DNA of 8,609 nucleotides from contig JAZSRC010000035.1 in the NCBI GenBank assembly GCA_045538305.1, positions 1 through 8,609 on the forward strand. The letters are read 5' to 3'. Below the pieces are notes generated by a model, which was not told where the DNA came from, did no database searches, and was given only the letters and a program-made list of their open reading frames with translations. This DNA comes from SFHK01 sp045538305. Lineage in GTDB: Bacteria > Bacillota > Clostridia > Christensenellales > Aristaeellaceae. Numbering within the stretch: position 1 is the stretch's first letter; the number at the start of each line of letters is the position of its first letter. Below are positions 1 through 3,494 of the stretch, one piece after another. A program made the position numbers and the translations under genes.

Positions 1-29
1 AATTTCATATCTTGTGTTATACTATTCAT
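1..29 (-). CDS. Putative IS transposase, N-terminal fragment running off the left edge
   Basis: On the minus strand an ATG at 29-27 opens a frame that reads MNSITQDMK before leaving the window. From memory, this matches the start of a family of integrase-core (DDE) transposases common in gut Clostridia, whose N-termini read roughly MN-x-ITQDMK-x-RQS and lead into a helix-turn-helix domain. A weak purine-rich SD (AAGAAGGTGG, complement of 41-50) lies 11 bases upstream. The flanking 150 bp are AT-rich, unlike the GC-richer genes to the right, which fits an element boundary. Only nine residues are visible, so the identification rests on a short recalled motif and could be wrong. The rest of the element would lie to the left of this window. 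Confidence 0.45.
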
Positions 30-110
30 GAGATTTGAAGCCACCTTCTTTAGTTTTTGTCTAGCAACTTAACTATACCAGATTGGCTCTCAAATCTCTT
101 TTATTTTTTT
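30..110. repeat. Long inverted repeat next to the putative transposase start, followed by a T-rich tract
   Basis: GAGATTTGAAGCC (30-42) pairs with GGCT-C-TCAAATCTC (85-98): 13 base pairs with one bulged C. The loop is 42 bases and can hold a small inner stem (TAGTT 51-55 with AACTA 71-75). On the plus strand the outer arm is followed by a T-rich run (99-110), so it could terminate transcription in that direction, although the loop is long for a classical terminator. On the minus strand the second arm ends right at the ATG at 29 and overlaps the edge of its weak SD, so the same fold could hide the transposase start in read-in transcripts. Confidence 0.5.
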
Positions 111-171
111 CATCTTTTCCAAGATCTATTGTAGCTCTACATGGCCGTATGCGCAGATAGCCTGTTCATTG

Positions 172-200
172 TTGACACTCCTTGTCGCGTATTCTATAAT
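172..200 (+). promoter_or_regulatory. Perfect consensus sigma-A promoter for the VTT gene
   Basis: TTGACA at 172-177 and TATAAT at 195-200 are separated by exactly 17 bp, a full match to the housekeeping promoter consensus. Transcription should start near 206-208. This makes the AGAGGA at 201-206 unusable as an SD and favours the start codon at 238. The -35 box lies at the apparent tip of the insertion sequence and the -10 box in the flanking DNA, so the promoter may be a hybrid made by IS insertion. Confidence 0.8.
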
Positions 201-237
201 AGAGGAAATGATTGGATGAAATATGGAAGTATATAGA

Positions 238-1083
238 ATGACGAACCGAAAGAAAAAAGTGCTGACGCTGGCTATATTTGCAGTATTTATTCTGCTGATG
301 GGCTGGGCGACGCTTGTAATCGGCCGGCCGATTATCGACTTTGCCAGGCAGCCCGAGGCGTTCAGAAACTGGGTGCAGGGCTACGGGATTTTAGGGAAAA
401 TCTTGTTTACCGGAATGATGATTCTTCAAACGATCATCGCATTTATTCCGGGCGAGCCGATGGAAATCGTTGCGGGCTATGCATTCGGCGCGGTATCGGG
501 AACCGTGCTTTGCATGCTGGGCGAAGCCATAGGCAGCGTTATGGTGTTTTTATTTGTCAGGCGGTTTGGCGTTAGGATGGTAGAGGTATTCTTCCCGAGG
601 GAAAAGATCGACAGGCTGAGTTTTTTGAAGGACGAAAGAAAACTGAAAACCTTTACGTTTTTTGTGTTCCTTACGCCCGGAACGCCGAAGGATATATTGT
701 CCTACTGCGTGGGCCTTACGCGCATGCCGCTGCCTGCATGGACGTTTATTTCCGTTTTTGCGCGCATACCGAGCATTGTAACTTCGACGGTCGGCGGAAA
801 CGCACTCGGGCTTGGGCAAACAACCTTTGCAATCATCGTTTTTGCCGTTACCTTTGTGGCAAGCGCTCTGGGTTATTATTTTTATAACAAAAATCTGGAG
901 ATGCGCGAAAAAAAGCTAAAGGAAATGCAGGAAAAGAAAAAAGCCCTTATGGAAAACGTAAGGCAAAAGAAAAAAAACATGCTGGAGGGCATGCGCGCTC
1001 TGCGGCGCATGAAGGCGGACGACGCAAAAAAGCGCATGGCGCAATATAAACGCAAAAAGAAAGGCGCGGTAAAGAGCGCGTAG
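238..1083 (+). CDS. TVP38/TMEM64 (VTT/DedA-like) membrane protein with basic C-terminal tail
   Basis: The product is 281 residues, a polytopic inner-membrane protein of the VTT (SNARE-associated Golgi/DedA-like) superfamily; relatives are linked to lipid translocation and membrane homeostasis. A first membrane segment (about 8-28) is followed by a hydrophobic stretch ending in the family motif FIPGEPMEIVAGYAFG (69-84), a long segment (about 88-107), then FFVFLTPGTPKD (141-152), the second pseudo-symmetric PG-containing re-entrant motif, and final segments to about 216. Residues 219-281 form a very Lys/Arg-rich, probably helical cytoplasmic tail that is not part of the core family. An upstream ATG at 223 would give 286 residues, but it would lie only about 16 nt from the predicted transcription start with no SD. 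The ATG at 238 has GGAAG (225-229) eight bases upstream, so I prefer it. Substrate unknown. Confidence 0.88.
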   Translation: MTNRKKKVLTLAIFAVFILLMGWATLVIGRPIIDFARQPEAFRNWVQGYGILGKILFTGMMILQTIIAFIPGEPMEIVAGYAFGAVSGTVLCMLGEAIGSVMVFLFVRRFGVRMVEVFFPREKIDRLSFLKDERKLKTFTFFVFLTPGTPKDILSYCVGLTRMPLPAWTFISVFARIPSIVTSTVGGNALGLGQTTFAIIVFAVTFVASALGYYFYNKNLEMREKKLKEMQEKKKALMENVRQKKKNMLEGMRALRRMKADDAKKRMAQYKRKKKGAVKSA

Positions 1084-1102
1084 CGTATTGTTACGCGCTT
1101 TT
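1075..1102 (+). terminator. Rho-independent terminator of the VTT gene
   Basis: AGCGCGTA (1075-1082) pairs with TACGCGCT (1092-1099) around a nine-base loop, followed by TTTTGTATT. The left arm overlaps the TAG stop codon at 1081-1083. The T run is short, so termination may be partial. Confidence 0.6.
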
Positions 1103-1138
1103 GTATTCCGACATGTATGAGCAAAGGCCTGTTTCTGC

Positions 1139-1168
1139 TTGACATGAAAAGGAAAAAGGGAATATAAT
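1139..1168 (+). promoter_or_regulatory. Perfect consensus sigma-A promoter abutting the DUF218 start
   Basis: TTGACA (1139-1144) and TATAAT (1163-1168) are separated by 18 bp. The usual start point, about seven bases past the -10 box, falls at 1175, which is the A of the ATG of the next gene. Both hexamers are exact matches. The promoter probably also drives the dehydrogenase gene downstream. Confidence 0.75.
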
Positions 1169-1174
1169 ATTGCC

Positions 1175-1747
1175 ATGGATAGGAAAACAAAACAGAAGTT
1201 TGACGCAATACTTTTGCTGGGGCTTCGGCTGAAGGCAGACGGAACCGCCGAGGAGGAAATGGTCAACCGTGCCAAACGAGCGGCGCAGGTATATCTGGAA
1301 GGCTATGCCGATACGATCATTGCTTGCGGCGGAAGGAGGCAGGCCGGCTGCCCCACGGAGGCGGAGGTTCTGAAAAATGAGCTGATCGCCTTTGGCGTAG
1401 ATGAAAAGGCCGTAATTCTTGAAGACAAAAGCATGATTACGGTAGAAAACATCGTGAACGCGCGAATGTTTATGGGAAATGGCAGGGTGCGTGCGGCGCT
1501 GGTGACGTCCGACTATCACGGCTTCCGGGCGGCGGTCATATGCCGGATGAACGGGATCAGGCCCCGGCGGTTTGATGCGCCTACGCCCGACGGACCGGAT
1601 AAGCGGGATAAAAAGCGTCTGGAGCGTTTGTACCTGATCGATCTTCTGCTGGGTTATCAGGGGACAAATAAAAAAAGACCCAAAGTGATCCAGTGGGCGC
1701 GCCGAAAAATTGCCGATCCCATATATAAGCGGCTTGGTAGGAAATAA
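1175..1747 (+). CDS. DUF218 (YdcF/SanA/ElyC-like) domain protein
   Basis: This 190-residue protein is a single DUF218 domain. The first strand FDAILLLG (9-16) is followed by the family hallmarks CGG (51-53), TEAE (61-64), E83-x2-S86-x2-T89-x-E91-N92 and TSDYH-x2-RA (111-119). E. coli members (SanA, ElyC, YdcF) are linked to envelope integrity, and YdcF binds S-adenosylmethionine; no reaction is established for the family at large. No signal peptide or membrane anchor is visible, unlike SanA and ElyC, so this copy is probably cytoplasmic, like YdcF. The ATG at 1175 is needed to keep the first strand, yet there is no good SD and the -10 box ends six bases upstream, suggesting a leaderless transcript. 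The gluconate 5-dehydrogenase gene follows after 27 bp and probably shares the transcript. Residues after about 135 are less conserved and basic. Confidence 0.85.
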   Translation: MDRKTKQKFDAILLLGLRLKADGTAEEEMVNRAKRAAQVYLEGYADTIIACGGRRQAGCPTEAEVLKNELIAFGVDEKAVILEDKSMITVENIVNARMFMGNGRVRAALVTSDYHGFRAAVICRMNGIRPRRFDAPTPDGPDKRDKKRLERLYLIDLLLGYQGTNKKRPKVIQWARRKIADPIYKRLGRK

Positions 1748-1774
1748 ACGATTACATAAACGGAGGGAACGAAT

Positions 1775-2557
1775 ATGATTCTCGAATCTTTCAGCCTGAA
1801 GGGAAAGGTTGCCTGGGTTACCGGCGCGAGCTATGGCATCGGATTCGCCATTGCCAGCGCGCTTCACGAGGCGGGCGCAAAAATTGTTTTCAACGACATC
1901 AATCAGGAGCTGGTCGACAAAGGCCTTAAGGCTTATGAGGAAGCCAATATCCCTGCCAATGGCTATGTGTGCGACGTAACGGATGAGGATCAGGTAAACG
2001 CACTGGCCGCAAAAATCAAAGAAGAGGTCGGCCCGGTCGACATTCTGGTAAACAACGCCGGCATTATCAAGCGCATTCCCATGTGCGAAATGAGCGCGGC
2101 AGACTTTAGAAAAGTAATCGACGTAGACCTGAACGCGCCGTTTATCTGCGCAAAGGCCGTTATTCCTCAGATGATTGAAAAGGGCCATGGCAAGATTATC
2201 AACATCTGCTCCATGATGAGCGAACTGGGCCGCGAAACGGTCAGCGCCTATGCCAGCGCAAAGGGCGGACTGAAAATGCTGACCAGAAACATCTGCGCCG
2301 AATTTGGAGAAAAGAATATTCAGTGCAACGGCATTGGCCCCGGCTATATCGAAACTCCGCAGACTGCGCCGCTGCGCGTGCCCGGACATCCCTTTAACGA
2401 GTTTATCATCGGAAAAACCCCCGCTGCCCGCTGGGGCCGCACCGAGGACCTGATGGGACCGGCGGTATTCCTCGCCTCCGATGCCTCTAACTTTGTAAAC
2501 GGTCACGTTCTGTACGTGGATGGCGGTATCCTTGCCTCCATCGGCAAGCAGCCGTAA
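1775..2557 (+). CDS. idnO: Gluconate 5-dehydrogenase (classical SDR)
   Basis: This 260-residue short-chain dehydrogenase/reductase interconverts gluconate and 5-ketogluconate using NAD(P)H in the cytoplasm. The Rossmann motif is TGASYGIG (16-23), with D41 at the end of the second strand, then NNAG (93-96), N120 and the catalytic S146, Y159 and K163. The stretches NNAGIIKRIPM, GHGKIINICSMMSELGRETV and the C-terminal VDGGILASIGKQP closely match, from memory, the Firmicute Ga5DH group typified by the Streptococcus suis enzyme. Length is normal for the family and the SD (GGAGGG, 1762-1767) is strong. In gut Firmicutes close homologues often sit beside kduI and may act like KduD on uronate-derived keto sugars; no kduI is present here, so the exact substrate is open. 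The gene follows the DUF218 gene by 27 bp and is closed by a terminator at 2581. Confidence 0.9.
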   Translation: MILESFSLKGKVAWVTGASYGIGFAIASALHEAGAKIVFNDINQELVDKGLKAYEEANIPANGYVCDVTDEDQVNALAAKIKEEVGPVDILVNNAGIIKRIPMCEMSAADFRKVIDVDLNAPFICAKAVIPQMIEKGHGKIINICSMMSELGRETVSAYASAKGGLKMLTRNICAEFGEKNIQCNGIGPGYIETPQTAPLRVPGHPFNEFIIGKTPAARWGRTEDLMGPAVFLASDASNFVNGHVLYVDGGILASIGKQP

Positions 2558-2580
2558 GCATGATCCTATACCTATAAAAC

Positions 2581-2627
2581 GCGCCACCGGCATTCTGTAA
2601 GGAAGCCGGAGGCGCATTTTTTATTTT
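2581..2627 (+). terminator. Terminator between the convergent idnO and hydrolase genes
   Basis: GCGCC-A-CCGGC (2581-2591) pairs with GCCGG-A-GGCGC (2605-2615), ten base pairs with one A-A mismatch, followed by ATTTTTTATTTT (2616-2627). The strong T tract serves the plus strand. On the minus strand the stem is followed by GTTTTATAG, so it may also work weakly for the convergent hydrolase gene. Confidence 0.88.
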
Positions 2628-2642
2628 GAGCGATACTGCCGC

Positions 2643-3401
2643 TTATTCGTCAAAGCTGTTTATCAGCTTTACCAGATAATCGACAAGTATATATTCGCCG
2701 GTTTTGTTCTTTTCGCGGTCGTATCCGCAGTGGCCGTATCCTTTTAATATTTCCATTCGAATCAGGTTTTCTTCCAGACCAAAGCGCAAAAGCGTTTCTT
2801 TCAGCAGTATGTTCTGCGTTACCCGCGAGGGAATGTCGTTTTCGGCGGTCAATATCAGCATTGGACGGTGGGGCAGGCCTTCGTCTACATAAAAAAGAGC
2901 GCTGGTTTCGTCGATAATAACGCGTCTTGCGTCAATGCCGCGGTTTTTCAGCACGTTAAAGTGCGCCGTAGGCTGACCGGAATTGAAGAAATAGGCGTGA
3001 ATATCGTCGCTTGACAGGCCGACGTTTTCAAAATAATGCCTGTCGAAGCACAGCATCAGCGAAAGATACGCTCCCGCGGACGAACCGCCTATGGTAATAT
3101 CGGCGTTTATGGAAAGCGTTTTCAAAAAATCCGACAGGCCGCGCACCGAAAGCGCCGCGTCTTCGATAAACGCGGGGTATGCAACTTTCGGCATCAGGCG
3201 GTAGTTCGGAAGGCACAGCGCAATCCCTTTTTCTGTCAGGCTTTCCGCCAGAAAGGCATTGTCTTCCTTCTTGCCGTTTTCTATGCCGCCGCCAAAGAAC
3301 CAAACGGCGACATGCTTTACGCTGCCTGTATCGTCCGGTAAATACAGGTCAAACAGCTGGCCCTCTTCTCCTCCGTAAGGAATGTTCAGGTATGTTTTCA
3401 T
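2643..3401 (-). CDS. Alpha/beta-hydrolase (esterase/lipase-like, HSL/BD-FAE type)
   Basis: This 252-residue protein has the alpha/beta-hydrolase fold of the hormone-sensitive-lipase/feruloyl-esterase-like group. In order it shows an oxyanion-loop motif WFFGGG (34-39), the NYRL strand (66-69), the nucleophile elbow GGSSAG (105-110, Ser108), a probable acid D189 in LTAENDIPSR, and His224 in GYGHCGY, so the triad looks intact. The family normally has His before GGG; here it is Phe. No signal peptide is seen, so it acts inside the cell, perhaps removing acetyl or feruloyl groups from imported oligosaccharides; that role is inferred from the GH43 and sugar-acid genes nearby. The SD GGAGG (complement of 3409-3413) is seven bases from the ATG. 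It is 93 bp downstream of the coiled-coil gene on the same strand, with a hairpin between them. The precise substrate cannot be read from the sequence. Confidence 0.8.
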   Translation of the reverse strand: MKTYLNIPYGGEEGQLFDLYLPDDTGSVKHVAVWFFGGGIENGKKEDNAFLAESLTEKGIALCLPNYRLMPKVAYPAFIEDAALSVRGLSDFLKTLSINADITIGGSSAGAYLSLMLCFDRHYFENVGLSSDDIHAYFFNSGQPTAHFNVLKNRGIDARRVIIDETSALFYVDEGLPHRPMLILTAENDIPSRVTQNILLKETLLRFGLEENLIRMEILKGYGHCGYDREKNKTGEYILVDYLVKLINSFDE

Positions 3402-3424
3402 TGTTTTTCCTCCGAAATGAAATG

Positions 3425-3446
3425 GGGGCTGTTGCGTAACAGCCCC
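3425..3446 (-). terminator. Strong hairpin between the coiled-coil gene and the hydrolase gene
   Basis: GGGGCTGTT (3425-3433) and AACAGCCCC (3438-3446) form a perfect nine-base-pair stem with a GCGT loop. On the minus strand it is followed by CATTTCATTTC, a broken T tract, then the SD of the hydrolase gene. It is probably a terminator or attenuator that limits read-through from the coiled-coil gene. The better T run (GTTTTTG, 3451-3457) is on the plus strand, where no gene needs it. Confidence 0.6.
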
Positions 3447-3494
3447 GGTCGTTTTTGTTAATGCACGAAATTCGGAAACCTTCCATTGCTCGTT

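Larger units (their letters stand above)
1..180 (-). mobile_element. Probable end of an insertion sequence (transposase-proximal end)
   Basis: This stretch is markedly AT-rich, carries the putative transposase start at 29, and has no supported gene of its own. Read on the minus strand, the likely outer tip is around 178, where the sequence starts TGTCAACAATG. Its complement contains TTGACA, an outward-facing -35 box of a kind known from several IS termini. The precise boundary is inferred: the second inverted repeat and the target duplication lie outside the window. It could instead be an ordinary AT-rich intergenic region. Confidence 0.4.

Noticed and set aside
223..237. ATG at 223 as the start of the VTT protein
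   Set aside because: It would lie about 16 nt from the predicted transcription start with no SD inside the transcript; the ATG at 238 has GGAAG eight bases upstream. The choice remains tentative.
1091..2617. A 508-codon open frame on the minus strand opposite the DUF218 and gluconate 5-dehydrogenase genes
   Set aside because: Both plus-strand genes show complete family motifs, SDs or promoters. The antisense frame resembles no family and is rich in His, Arg and Phe as expected for a shadow of GC-biased coding DNA.
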